Below, piece by piece: positions 25,113-43,166 of a DNA stretch of 64,000 nt. The notes beneath the pieces are model-generated. The model was not told where the DNA came from. It worked only from the letters and a program-made list of their open reading frames with translations, and made no database searches. Both the position numbers and the translations under genes were made by a program. Numbering within the stretch: the first letter of the stretch is position 1; every line of letters begins with the position of its first letter. This stretch comes from Piliocolobus tephrosceles (Eukaryota > Chordata > Mammalia > Primates > Cercopithecidae): positions 161,355,485 to 161,419,484 of the forward strand of contig NC_045439.1 of the NCBI RefSeq assembly GCF_002776525.5. Reading direction: 5' to 3'.

Positions 25113-25554
25113 ACTCCTAACAGTTTTTTTCCCAACTTCTTAGGCCTGACTTCTGAGAAGCTTTTTATTTTCTTGTGTAAGATTTACTGTGGAAATTAGA
25201 ATTAGTCTTAATGACTAAAACAAAACAATGACTTAAACATGTATATTCTATTGTTCACCTATCAGAATACCAAATATACAATTAAATTAAAGTCAATTTT
25301 AGTGTAAAGCCAAATTATGTGTTATTTTTTACTATTATATGAGATCATGTTGGAATATTGGCAATATTAAGAATATTTGGGGATTTAACTCAATTTTACT
25401 TTGCATTGTAATGTTCTGTGGGCTGCGGTTGTCCCATTTACTGATAGAAATTGATTCTAGAAGGATAGATATAGAACATTCTTGGACATTGCAAAAGAAG
25501 CCCAGAGTGAAAGATCTTCTCTTGAAAGCTACTTGGTTACATGGATAAAAAACA
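25113..25554. other. Unassigned AT-rich intron
   Basis: Nothing recognised. Confidence 0.5.
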
Positions 25555-26050
25555 TTAAAACAATATTCATACCATTTGACTCAGTAATCTTATTTAATGA
25601 AATGTATCTCAAAGAAATAATCCATAACACATAGAGTAACTTAGGCACAAAGATACTCATCAAAACATTATTTAGTCAACCAAATCAGAGCAAGTTAATT
25701 TAAATGTGCAACAATAGAAAACTACTAAGTAAAATATATTATTCAGCCAGTCAAGGGAATACTATACAGCCCTTAAAATAAATGTAAAACATATTTAATA
25801 GCACAAGAGTATCTATATAAAGTTACATATAAAAGTATGATAGTAACTTGTATGTATAGGGTGTAAATAATAGCGCATACATATTAAATGTGCATGAAAA
25901 GCTAAAAGAAATACATCCAAATGTATTCACATACTATAGTTTTCTTCATGAGGATTTTTGTTTAATTTTGGAAAATAATAGGTATTATTTTGTAGAAGCA
26001 GTAAAACTGTAATGAGTATCAAATTTCCTAAATAATGGCCTTATCAACTC
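25555..26050 (+). mobile_element. L1M 3' end, plus strand
   Basis: tttgactcagtaatcttatt, tcaaagaaataatccataac, aagggaatactatacagccc and aagaaatacatccaaatgta follow the known order of an L1M ORF2-end/3' UTR. Confidence 0.8.
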
Positions 26051-26089
26051 CACATGGGTCTTTATTTCACAACTTAAATATACAGAACA

Positions 26090-26397
26090 GGCTGGGCATG
26101 GTGGCTCACACCTGTAATCCCAGCACTTTGGGAAACCGAGGTGGGCAAATCACCTGAGCCCAGGAGTTCAAGACCACCCCAGGCAACATGGTGAAACTCC
26201 TTCTCTACTAAAAAAAAAAAAAAAGAAAGAAAAATTGGCCAGGTGTGGTGCTGCACACCTGCACCTGTAGTCCCAGCTACTCAGGAGCTTGAGGAGGGAG
26301 GGTCACTTGAGCCCAGGAGGCAGAGGCTGCAGTAAGCCAAGATCACGTGCGGTGGCACTCCAGCCTGGGTGACAGAGCGAGATCCCGTCTCAAAAAA
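26090..26397 (+). mobile_element. Alu, plus strand
   Basis: ggctgggcatggtggctcac to gagatcccgtctcaaaaaat, with an internal A-rich linker of 17 bases. Confidence 0.92.
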
Positions 26398-29147
26398 TAT
26401 TTTTCTAAGTACAGAACACTCCACACAGGTAAAAAGTTCCTGCACCTGACATGACGTTAAAAAAATATAAAAATGTAATCTCACATATGTGTTATGTATA
26501 AAATCACATATGTGCTATGTGTAAAAACCCATGGGTGTACAGATCATTTATAGAGTTCACAGCTAGGTAAAGGAGAATGTCTGCCTCACTTCTTTCCACT
26601 TAACCATCCTCCTGCCTGCTTTCCTCCCTTTCATCACATCTGAACAGAGCAGGTAACTAAGCATCCCACACGTTCGCAGCTCTGGAAACTCCCGGAGATT
26701 CTTCTGCACCAGTTCCTTGCAGGCTGTACCCAGTGTGGCTGCCACCAGAGGATGATGGTAGAAACATTTCAGGTAGTCAAAACCCCCAGCGGTTTCACTT
26801 GTATCAGGGGTAAACATTCTAAGAGCTAAGCTAAATAGAATTTAATTTTGGGCACAGTAGCAACTGGTATATATCTACCTTCTGATGAAACATAGCAAGA
26901 TATCCCAGTGTCCCAAGTATTTAAAGAAAGAAAACTCCTGTTTCTTACACCAATTTTATCATGTTTTGCTATTCGTATCCCACCATGGTTCCCTTGGGTC
27001 TCTCCATGCCTTCCAGTCTGCTGTGGACTGAGTGTCAGCTCCCCAGGCCAAGTGCCCAGAAACTCATCCCTTTCTTCATTCCTGCCCTGCAACCACGGCC
27101 CAACAGCGTCCCTAGGAGCTGTAATTACTCATTCCTCACACATTCCCTGCCCGGCATGCTCAATTGCTCACTCACTCCTGGGCTCAAATCAAACGTTCTC
27201 TTCATAAGTTTCTTCAATAACTTTAATGTGGTCTTGAGGACTTATAAGTGTCACGAGTCAAACCTACAAAGCTTGAACGGGGGCACTAAAAAAGTGGAAA
27301 ATCCCAAACTACCATCATTTGGATTTACATCGCTGGACATTTCATTTAGTTACAAGAGCGGTTGTGATCGAGTTAAGCCGCCTCTTCAAGCTAAAGTATT
27401 TAGAAGGAAGGAGACAGTACAAGCACACACTAATCAACATGGAGCAATCGAACTAAAAAGTCAAGTCATGGCAGAGAACACAACAGGTCATTATTCAGTG
27501 ATATTATGTATTTGGAAAATTAAAAATGGCAAAGTTCACTGTTTTGCCTCCTTCCAGCTAGTTCCCACTGTTAACCTACAAAATGCAAAGTGCTTTGATC
27601 AGCCTAGAATTTTAAAAATCTCTCTCTCTATAGCTCACTTTGCACTAACCTGTTACAGTAAGTGTAAATTAGTTAACAGTGCTTCACTGTGAAGCATCAA
27701 AACTAGTGTTCTGCCATACATATTCACAAAACCAGTCCCTTACAAATCCTCTTCTCTACCATCTCAACAGGCTCCACTATCAGTGTTATGGAATTCTAAC
27801 ATGTTTTGTCTTACATTTCAGGGTTCTCCACTATCCGTGTAACGGAATTCTGACATGTTTTGTCTTACATTTCAGGGTTCTCCACTATCCGTGTAACGGA
27901 ATTCTGACATGCTTTGTCTTACATTTCAGGGTTTGGTTCTGATGGTTGTTGTTTTCAGTTTCCTTTAGAATGCAAGTAGCCATACAGGAAAAAATCTCCA
28001 TAGCGGTGCAATCTAGACACACTCACGCTTTTGTGGTAATACACAGAAAGTGGTTTAATCATATGTAAGTCTGATGCTGAGTCCCTCCTCCAGCTGACTG
28101 ACAGTTCCTATTAACACGGCAGCATGAGCAGGTTCTGATTTTTCTGTTTGCACACTATTGCATAATCAAATAGAGTCTTGGGCAAAGGGTGGCATATCAG
28201 GAAATTAGATGTCAATTAACAGAGGCTTGCTTTCCTGTCAGCCTTTGTTTAACAAATTCCATCTGCTTTCCTCGGAAGGATGTTGCAGAAGAGAATTTTC
28301 CTTAATTATTTTAGAAACTCAGAGATGTGATAAAAGGAGAAAAAATACTGAGTCAAACAGACTCATGAGGCATCCAAACCTGGAGAGAGAAAGCAGCAGG
28401 TAAAGCCATCACTGCTTATCTCCTAAGGAGAGGTAAATGTCATTCAGGCAGGCAGCTGAGAACCAGTGCAGGACAATCTGCCCCATTAATTGACCTTTTC
28501 TTCTTAATCTCAACAAAGCAACCAAGGCCCACGATCTGTACCCACCCACCAATTCTCAGCGTTGATTCTACCCCAGGTGTGCTAATAGCTTACATTTGGA
28601 ACAAAGTGCATTCCCCTTGTAAGCATCTGAACTTTGCAAGCAGCAGCCATACTTTTAAAAGAGAAAAAGAAAAAAAGAAAAAAAAAAAACCTTAAGTAAC
28701 ATATGTGACACCACCACTGTAGACAAATTATGCCAAGGTGGTAAATTAGCGGCAATCACTTATTTACTCTCTTTACATTGTAATTTCCTCCACACAAACA
28801 CTAAATCCATTACCAACAGGATTTCGTCTACAGCGGAGAAACCTAAGTTGAACACTTGGAAATTTTTTGTGGGGGTCGCAGGCTACTTCCAAGTTTGGGA
28901 GACACTCCACATTTGGATCGACATAATCCTAATCCTGACTGGGTAGTTTCCTAAAACTTAATAATCTGCACATCCACCTTTTTTCCTATGACAGAATAAA
29001 ATCAAGCAATTTTCCTGGTCTCTTTGCATATCTCCGGTATAGGCAGACCGAAGTCTTCATCTCTATACCTGCAGCGGTTTCCTTGCTTGGACTTTATGTA
29101 TATAAAATTTTTTTATTAATAAGACTAGGAATCAAAAAAAGTAGAAA
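26398..29147. other. Repeat-poor intronic segment with an open frame and a 54-bp minisatellite
   Basis: A plus-strand frame of 243 codons runs 26961-27692, the longest outside the CpG island. It is antisense to GABRB3 and has no domain I recognise. The minisatellite 27768-27929 follows. An A-rich tract lies near 28655-28690. No Alu is present across about 2.7 kb. Confidence 0.55.
27768..27929 (+). repeat. 54-bp minisatellite, three units
   Basis: Units 27768-27821, 27822-27875 and 27876-27929. Units 2 and 3 differ by one base; unit 1 is more diverged. Each ends in TTTGTCTTACATTTCAG followed by G. Confidence 0.96.
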
Positions 29148-29439
29148 TTTTTTTTTTTTTTTGAGATGGAGTCTCACTCTGCAGGCCAGGCTGGAGTGCA
29201 GCGGTGCAATCTCGGCTCACTGCAACCTCCGCCTCCCAGGTGCCTGTTCAAGCAATTCTCCTGCCTCAGCCTCCTGAGTAGCTAGGATTACAGGCACGCG
29301 CCATCATGCCCAGTTAAGTTTTATATTTTTAGTAGAGACGAGGTTTCACCATGTTGACCAGGCTGGTCTTAAACTCCTGACCTCGTGATCCACCCGCCTC
29401 AGCCTCCCAAAGTGCTGGGATTACTTTGTGAGCCCAGCC
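29148..29439 (-). mobile_element. Alu, minus strand
   Basis: Poly-T, gagatggagtctcactctgc to tgtgagcccagcc, with a small insertion (gtgcctgt) in the middle and a deletion near the head. Confidence 0.92.
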
Positions 29440-30542
29440 GAAACATTATTTTTTGTAGAGATGCTATAATTGAGGTCCAAGCTTAAAATTATCTGCATTA
29501 AATGCTGGCTCCACGCCCCACACTGGCTGAGTGCAGCACTGCAGACGATACCACACCCTTGTCCTCTTCCTTGTAGTCTGGATTACGAACTCAAAGAATG
29601 TTAAGATTGTTACTAAAACACCACAAAAGATTCAAAAATGGTGCATGAATTAAATGTATGTAAAATGTTCTTAAAAACCTGAATACGGACAATTTGGAAA
29701 CCAACAACAAAAACTAAGGTATTTCTCTACCAGATGGTTCTTCTTAGTATGAAGGGAAATACTATGCTTTAGATACAAGAGAAGCATTTTAAGAGCTCAC
29801 TGGACGTTTTATTCACAAATTAATAATTCTAAATTCAGACCAAAAAAACGAATGCAGCTATGTTTGAGACCTGAAAATTACTGAGCATGCATTCGGATAT
29901 TAAATTCCAGCTGCTTATGTACAAAGTACCTGAGGGTCAGCATACAGCAAACAGAACCTGAAAAAGAGTTCCCGGGTTCTACACACACCACGCTTTGACA
30001 ACACAGTTGCGAGCTGCCAGAGGAGATGGGCTCAGTGCCACTGGCCACCACGTGGACAACCAATTAAACCACATACGGTATCGAATGACAAGCTGCGGTC
30101 TGTGTAGAGCAAATAGAAGGTCCCCTTATGTTTCAAACAGCTCACGGACTCTAAGAAACACGGAAGTCAGAGCTGTGAGGCAACTCAGAGAGCATCCATT
30201 CCAGTACCCTCATTAGAAAGATGATCAAACTGAGTCTGAATGACTTGCCAGAGTTCACATGAACCCTTTCTTGGGATCTAAGCGTTCTTACACCTCAGAT
30301 TTTCCACTGCAGAGGGCGAGCTTGAAAGCTAAACCCCCTATGTTCCCTAAAGGCAAATTACCCTGAAGTATGGAAGAAATTGCCTAGATAATTAACATTC
30401 CAAACAGTTTACGATAATAAAGTAAAATCTTAAGCCTGGAGAACCATGTTTTATTTAGCATATTTAGTATTGCTTCAAACTCTATCTTTATTTTATGATT
30501 GAAAAGTGGTTCTCCAGGCATAAGGAGAAAAAGAGGAATGGA

Positions 30543-30580
30543 TAATTGATTGATTGATTGATATAGATATAGATATAGAT
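30543..30580. repeat. (TTGA)n(ATAGAT)n microsatellite
   Basis: ttgattgattgattgatata then gatatagatatagata. Confidence 0.88.
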
Positions 30581-30648
30581 ACATAAGCACTGCATTTCCA
30601 AAACAAGAATGCTTCTTTTAAAAACCGGTTTTCTCTGATTCTAAATGC

Positions 30649-30674
30649 CCACACACACACACACACACACACAA
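30649..30674. repeat. (CA)n microsatellite
   Basis: Thirteen CA/AC units. Confidence 0.92.
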
Positions 30675-30954
30675 GCAAACAAAAACCCACCACAATCAAT
30701 TAACATTTTTGAATCTCTTTGAATTTCTGGATCTGCTTTCATTTACTCACCCATGATCACCAGTCTTTTACAATCCCTGAGCCAAGTACAGGTCAGGTCC
30801 CAGAAAGGCCTCTGCAGTGGTGGTTAATCAATATTGTCCTCTTACCAGAGTACTGTGCTTTACAGAACAGTCCAGAAAATGCATCTGCCCCCAAGCTACT
30901 GTTAGTGACTATTCCTGAACAGGTATACACTCTTCATAGAATCATACAAAATCA

Positions 30955-31249
30955 GGCCAGGTGCAGTGGCTCACACCTATAATCCTAGCACTTTGGAAGG
31001 CCAAGGTGGGCGGATCACCAGGTCAGAAGTTCGAGACCAGCCTGGTCAACATAGTGAAACCCCGTCTCTACTAAAAATACAAAAAAAGTAGCCAGATGTG
31101 GTGGCACATGCCTGTAGACCCAGCTACTTGAGAGACTGAGGCAAGAGAATCACTTGAACCCAGGAGTCGGAGGTTGCAGTGAGCCAAGACCATGCCACTG
31201 CACTCCAGCCTGGGTGACAAAGCAAGACTCCATCTCAAAAAAAAAAAAG
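30955..31249 (+). mobile_element. AluS-like element, plus strand
   Basis: ggccaggtgcagtggctcac to gactccatctc plus A-tail. Confidence 0.94.
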
Positions 31250-31671
31250 ATTCAATATTAGTCATAAGAGAAATTTTAGAGATGACTTCCTCCAGAGAAG
31301 CCAAATACTTTCATCACTAGAATCTTTCATCCAAACGGAATTTCATTTTATAGGGAAATATAACTGACATATAAATTATATATTATACAATATATTCTCA
31401 TTGTATATAATATAAATTACATGTCACAGTATCTGTGTATGTACCAGAATATATTTGGAGATGGAAGGGGGCTCTCCCTAGTGGGATGCAGCGTCAGAGC
31501 ACTGCCCGTTTCCTCTGCTGCTACAGCCCCCAGGAGGAATCTCCAGGTATCCAAGGCTACCAACTATAGCCACGCCCAATAGCCTCAGGAAGCCATATTT
31601 TGTTCTCCAAATTCAGCTACTATTGTTGATGCCTCTTGCACTTTCTCCTCTTCAACACACACCTCTATCCC
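31250..31671. other. Unassigned intron with an AT-rich imperfect hairpin
   Basis: 31373-31421 contains two AT-rich arms (aattatatattatacaatat and attgtatataatataaatt) that are imperfect reverse complements. Confidence 0.5.
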
Positions 31672-31978
31672 TCTTATTTATTTATTTATTTATTTATTTT
31701 GAGGGTCTCTCTCTCTGTCACCCAGGCTGGAGTGCAGTGGCGCGATCTCAGCTCACTGCAGCCTCTGCCTCCCGGGTTCAAGATTCTTGTGACTCAGCCT
31801 CCTGAGCAGCTGGGATTACAGGAGAGAGCAATCACACCCGGCTAATTTTTGTATTTTTAGTAGAAATGGGGTTTTGCCATGTTGGCCAGGCTGGTCTTGA
31901 ACTTCTGAGTTCAGGTGATCCGCCCCCCTTGGCCTCCCAAAGTGTTGGGATTACCAACACAAAACCCCACGCCCAGCC
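31672..31978 (-). mobile_element. Alu, minus strand, with (TTTA)n tail
   Basis: (TTTA)7 then gagggtctctctctctgtca to ccccacgcccagcc. Confidence 0.92.
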
Positions 31979-33591
31979 CTCTTTATCATTTATTCTTACA
32001 GTAGGTACAAGAAAATAAGAAGGCTTAATACACACAAACCTCCCCTCAATGTCACAGAGACTGTTACTGTAAAACAAAACATCTTATTTTTTTAAATCAA
32101 TTAATTATAACAAGTGCTTTAATCTTCATTTCTGGAAAATATCACTCATCTCTTTGTAAACCAGTAGATTATTTGTCAAAATTGTGTCTTCCACAATGTG
32201 GGCCCATCACTAAAAGAGGCTTTGTTAATACAGTAACTTTCTCTGCTATCGTCATCAATATAAAAGACCATTCTGATTCAGTCCTTTAGCCCCATATTTC
32301 TTAAACTGTGTCCTACCAAAAACTTTGTGAAGAAGTGCTAATAGGGCCCCTCATCCCTTCACAAAGAAAAAAAATTCCAGTCAAATATATCTGGAAAACG
32401 TTGAATTCTTCACCCCCCGTGAAGATTTCCAAAATCATTAATGTATTAAAGAACCTGACAATTCTTGCAGCAAAGAAACCTATTTTATGTGTTTGCCATA
32501 ATTTCCAATATTATTTGAGCAGAAACACTTTGATTACAGGACACACATTAACATTCTACAGGAAGGCGTTGTTCTCTAAGCAACCGTTGTTTTAGTCCAC
32601 GCCACAAGGAATGACATCTCACAGGGAATTTTGGTGCCCAGGGCCACATCAAAAGAAAGATTAAGAAACGAAAACTCATTCAACAGCACAATCCAATATA
32701 CCCTCATACCAATGAGTTAACTGCAGAATGTTTAACAGCCTCAACAAAGAATATCGCACAATCGATCCAGGTCTTCAGACAGGTATCCCCGCCCCTCTTT
32801 CTAGCATGCATACTGCCTTGAAAAGGCAAGACATTTTGCAGGCCCCACCCTAATTGTGAACTCTGCGCCTTCAGCGTATACCAATGGTGAGAAATTATGC
32901 TTGGAGGGCACCTGGCAGTAACTCCAGCGCCTCCCAAGGGTTCTTGGCCCACAGCTTTGGAACCACTGGTCTGGGCCATAGGGGTGGCACTGTTTTCCAT
33001 AACTCGGATATTTTTTCTGGGACAAGTTCACAGGGATCTTCATGTTTAAAGTTACAGTTAATTTTATGGGCTAAGCACCCAAAAAAGAGAATCTCTGCAA
33101 TAAAACAGTTCAAAGATACACCTTTACTGCAAGGGCCACTGACTCCAAGAATTCACTGTACAAATATTTACCAAGCATATCCTACATGGCAAGAACTGTG
33201 CTCTGTGGCCATTCTACTATATTTTTGACCTGATATATGGACTTATCTCTCGCACAGAGCATTACAGTCAGCATAATTGACAAAAATTAATAATATTACA
33301 ATAAATTATCCAAATTGGCTTTGTTCTTTCACAACCATTCTGGGTCTGCACAGATAACGCGCACACACACACCATGGAATAATGGATGACCCAGAAAATT
33401 TGTTCCTTCTACTCATTAAAATTATTATGAAGTCTTATTCAAAACAATAAAATTTAGAAGAACAGTGATGTGATGTTGAGTTAACTGACAAATATCTTAC
33501 ACATATATAGCAAACACAGTCAGGGTTATATCATTTTAGACTAGCAGATTTTGTAATCTTTAAAGTTAATACAAAATAACATAAAATAAAT
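31979..33591. other. Unassigned intron with L2 trace
   Basis: 33150-33200 (caaatatttaccaagcatat, then cctacatggcaagaactgtg) is L2-like. An ORF of 114 codons at 32884-33228 has no recognised feature. Confidence 0.5.
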
Positions 33592-33880
33592 GGACCAGGC
33601 ACAGTGGCTCACATCTGTCATCCCAGCACTTTGGGAGGCTGAGGCGGGTGGATCACCTGAGGTCAGGAGTTCAAGACCAGCCTGGCCAACATGGTGAAAC
33701 CCCATCTCTACTAAAAATAAAAATTAAAACATTAGCCAGGCATGGTGGCATGTGCCTGTAATCCCAGCTATTCGAGAGGCTGAGGCAGAAGAATCGCTTG
33801 AACCCAGCAGGCGGTGGTTGCAGTGAGCTGAGATGACACCACTGTATGCCAGCCTGGGTGACAAGAGGGAAACTCAGTCT
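33592..33880 (+). mobile_element. AluS-like element, plus strand
   Basis: ggaccaggcacagtggctca to gagggaaactcagtct. The tail has become (TA)n(CA)n at 33881-33904. Confidence 0.92.
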
Positions 33881-33904
33881 TTATATATATATATACACAC
33901 ACAC
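33881..33904. repeat. (TA)n(CA)n between tandem Alus
   Basis: ttatatatatatatacacac then acac. Confidence 0.85.
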
Positions 33905-34192
33905 CGGGCTCATGCCTGTAATCCCAGCACTTTGGGAGGCCGAGGCAGGCAGATCATGAGGTCAGGAGTTCAAGACCAGCCTGGCCAACACAGTGAAACC
34001 CCATCTCTACTAAAAACACAAAAAATTAGCCGGGCATGGTGGCAGTTGCCTGTAATCCCAGCTACTTGGGAGGCTGAGGCAGGAGAATCGCTTGAACCAG
34101 GAGGCAGAGGATGCAGTGAGCTGAGATCGCACCATTGCACTCCAGCCTGGGCGACAGTGAGAGACTTGGTCTCAAAAAAAAAAAAAAAAGTG
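33905..34192 (+). mobile_element. AluS-like element, plus strand, 5' trimmed
   Basis: gggctcatgcctgtaatccc to tggtctc plus A-tail; in tandem with the preceding Alu. TG/TA repeats follow to about 34222. Confidence 0.92.
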
Positions 34193-34224
34193 TGTATGTA
34201 TATGTATGTATATATATATATAGT

Positions 34225-37200
34225 GTCATGAATCATGGCATGTGGATTCAGCAGTTACATAAAAGGGATTCTTTTATTGTAGAACTGGGGTAAAACATGA
34301 TGATGATGTAATCAATAAAATTCATATCCTCTTTTAAAAACAAATTAGGACACTTAAAGAACTGTGATGTTCTCAGATCTTAATCTTATTTATGTGAAAT
34401 GTTAGTACCACACATGCCAAAGTTTTTGATATCTGTAGTAAATGCTTCTGTGTGATGTTTAAGTTCAGTGGAAAAATGCAAAAAGAGATACATTAGTTAA
34501 CGTTTTACACATGGCTTCTGATTCCGGATGTGGTCTCTTGACTACAAAGGAATGAGGGGCAATCTACATCTCAAACTACAGAGATTAAGAGACTCACTCT
34601 CTGTCTTGACTGAATGGCACTGAGCACATCGCCAAGAGATGAGATCTATCTTAGTTCTCTTCTTCCAAATTCTGCAGCTAGACAATCCTCTTAATGGCTG
34701 GCATGAATGGCCCAGAAGTAAGTTGCACCAGAAACTTGCAAACAAATGAAAACCACTTCTGCTCCACTGCACTGCTGAGTGGTCAGGGGGAAGGGAAGAC
34801 AAAGCCCAAAGAATCCCTGTACAAAAAGAACGTCAAAACTTCCCTATAATATACGAAAGCTCCACCCTCATATACTTTATAAGGAGACACAAAACTTTCA
34901 GTGCACAAAGGCACCTGTGATGGGTGCTTAGAATATCCTCACCAGTGCTTACATAGGCTAAATTTTGAGAGAACATTGCAATCCTTTACTCTTCTTTCTG
35001 CTCTGAAATCAGCATAAAAGTTCCCCCAATGAAAGGGGTACCAACCACAGAATACTTTACAGACTTTGTGATCTTTGGTTAGTGGTATTATAATTGGGTG
35101 CAATGACACAAATTATGGTTGAATTATGTTCTCTAAGGTAAACACTGTATACATCACATTTAGCCTGCAAGATTCTTCCTGTCCTGAGCCCAAATTCCGA
35201 GACACAGAAGTATTTCATTGGAAATTTACGTATCAGTTTCTTCATGCACTTATGTATTTATTCATTTGTTTATTCTTCATTCATATATTCCTTTCCACAA
35301 ATATTGAAAGGGTACCTATCAGATATTGGATCCTATGCAAAGAACGGCTCATAGAAACAGCCCTGCCTCACGGGGTGTACGGTCTAATGGAGAGAGATGG
35401 AGGAGAAAGACTAAACAAACAAACACACCAAAAGAATATTTAACATATAATAAGCGTTGCAGGAAAGAATAAGTTTTCACAGAAATGCAGAATGGGAAAT
35501 GTCTAATTTAGACAGCAGTGAAGGTCACGGAAGAAGATAAAGTCCCATGAGCCCCTAATGGAACATCTTTTGTTGTCCTGTAGCATGAGGAGGAAGAAAG
35601 ACCAAAGGACCAGAACCAGGTCCCAGCTTTGCCGTGCAGTAAGAGTGAGAAAGTCGGTGCTATTTCTGAGCCTATTTCCTCATCTAAAAAACAGAGATGA
35701 GGTTAACACCTCTATTACCTACCTCACCCGCTGATGGATCAAATTTGATAATCAAATGTGACATAATACCTGGAGCATTTTATAAACTGCAGAATGGTGT
35801 AAAACTGTTACCAACTCCCTACGTCACACCTCAACATGAATGACAAAAGATTTCAAATGTTTGATAGGCTTCATTCATTTATTCCAAATGTTTGGTAGTC
35901 ACCAAAATGCAATCATTAGCATGCATAAGACACAGACCCCTATGAGAAGGAAAGGTTCAGCTACCCATAGAAGGAAAAGAACAGCTGTCACCCATATTAG
36001 ATTGTGAAAAGTCAGTTGATGAATTCAGATGGTTTTCCTTGCAAAAATCAAGAAGCCTGCAGTCCCAAGCATGAGTCCTTCTTTCCAAGAGATGTGACAT
36101 TCTAGGAGAACTCTACACCTCCTATTAACACTTCTCCATTTCTTTTGTTCCTGCATGCATTTCGTTAAAAGAACACTGCCCTCCTCATTAACATCTATTC
36201 CATTCTTCATTTAAACGAGACCAAATCTACAAGATACCCTCATTTGGCAAGTAGCCCAAGAAGCAACAGCTATGTTTTTGAACTCATTTTATTTACCATT
36301 ATCCAAGGAAATACAAGCAGAATATTTTATCTTTGGAAAAACCAAATGTTGGAGTCAAAGACAGACACCAGTTGTAATGTGTCAACTACAACTCAATTAC
36401 CTACCAGACGTAATTCTTTAACTACACGTAAATAAGCAGATTTTCCCCATCACTTCAAACTAAAGACAACATGCCATAAGATCCTAGAGCCCAGCACAGG
36501 CTCAAGCAAGAGGTCATCCGTACCAGGACGATGCATGTAAGATCCATTTATTTAAAGAGATGTAACAGAAGCTTTACAACCTCCCTGAGGGGAAAGGCAA
36601 AAAGCATTCTCTTTTTGCTCTCTATACTATACGTTTTAATATTAAACACAAGCCTCTCTTACTAAAGAGCATATTATGTAAGGTATTATTGTCATCCATC
36701 TCTGAAGTTCATTACATGCTTTCTTATCAGTGCCCCAGCACTGATGTGTGATCATAACTTATGCATGAAACGTACTGTCAGCGAAAAGTAATGTGCTCAA
36801 TAAACACCCTCACCTCCCAAACGGAGTAACCTAGAGCCACGCACAGACACACCCTGGACCTTACCCCTGAAGTGCCTTCCACATAAGCAGTTTTCCAACC
36901 CCAACTGGGTCAGGGAAACAGTCTTCCTTTCTGCTGAGTCATCCCCCAGCGTGCTTTGTAATAAGAGCATTAGCGCATTTCCTACCTTTAAACTGCTAAT
37001 AGCAATTCATATGCAAACTCTGAAAATGGCCCAGGCCTCTCCAGAAGCAAAGAGTAAAGGACAGCCTGCTAACATGTGATAGTGTGGGTGTCCTCACTGA
37101 GCTTTTCTCTCTAGAGCTCAGCCCCTTATGATATCACTTTGGTATCAACTGTGTCCCCACATAATGGGCATCTGGAAACCTCTGACTGAATTCCTGAGGA

Positions 37201-38000
37201 TTAAGTGACTTGCCTGAGGCTAGATGGTCCCATGGACTTGGAAACAGAACCTGTAGCTCCCAATGCTATAAGGCTCTTGTTAAATACACTACATGGACCC
37301 CTGGGATTCAGCTTCTCCTGCCTGAGAACCTGGCCGGGGATTGGACATGCTGTGTTCTCATTCAGCACTCTTTGATGGCAAAGCAGCTTCTAGACCTTGA
37401 AATGGGGGGAAGGAGCCTGATTAACATAAATTTGGACAAAAGATGTCTAAAAGCTGCATTTTCCAAACCTCTAATCCTAGCTCACTCTAGCCTGAATCTG
37501 CCTCTCCTCTTTGCCTCTCTTTTAAAAAGAAGAAAGAAAAACATAAAATAATAGTGCAAATGTGTACATGTGTGTGTGATTTTTGTACACGGGTCAGACT
37601 GCATCCGTTTAGTAGTGATATAGCTCCAAAGCTGCTTCTTGAAATGTGCTAAAATTATGTTCATATGCACACTTATTTCACACCTAGACATTAAAAAATG
37701 GATTTTATGAGAAGAAAATGCAACAAGTGAGAAATGAACACAAAACAGCTAGCATAATGAATGCGTATGTCTCATAACTAAAAATACACATTATATGTTA
37801 CCCAAGAGGAACTCTAATTTAAAAAAAAACAATAATTTATTATTTATATGCACGAAATGAGAAAAAATGTCCTGTAGTTACACTTTGATTAAGATTGAGT
37901 TAATTTTAATGGATTAGTTAAGGATGAAGTGATAACAAAGTGGAAGTTAAATTACAGGAATTATCATCACTACCACTAGAGTCTGAATCTAGTTTTATGT
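34225..38000. other. Alu/L1-free intron with ancient L2/MIR relics and a candidate regulatory core
   Basis: 35240-35400 is L2-like (caaatattgaaagggtacct; ccctgcctcacggggtgtac). 35620-35790 is MIR-like, plus strand (tatttcctcatctaaaaaac). 37195-37255 is MIR/L2-like, minus (taagtgacttgcctgaggct). 36930-37020 carries TGCTGAGTCA, TAAT cores and ATATGCAAA. No gene is seen. Confidence 0.55.
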
Positions 38001-42383
<4,383 letters not shown>

Positions 42384-42448
42384 TCAGGGGCGGCTCGGCC
42401 GCCCGCGCCCCGCGCACCCCGCCGCCCGCCGGCCCACCGCGGACCCTA

Positions 42449-43166
<718 letters not shown>

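Larger units (their letters stand above)
29440..30953. other. Unassigned intron with MIR/L2 trace and simple repeats
   Basis: 30200-30260 (agaaagatgatcaaactgag, tgacttgccagagttcacat) resembles antisense MIR/L2. Simple repeats lie at 30543-30580 (TTGA, ATAGAT) and 30649-30674 (CA). No gene is seen. Confidence 0.5.
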
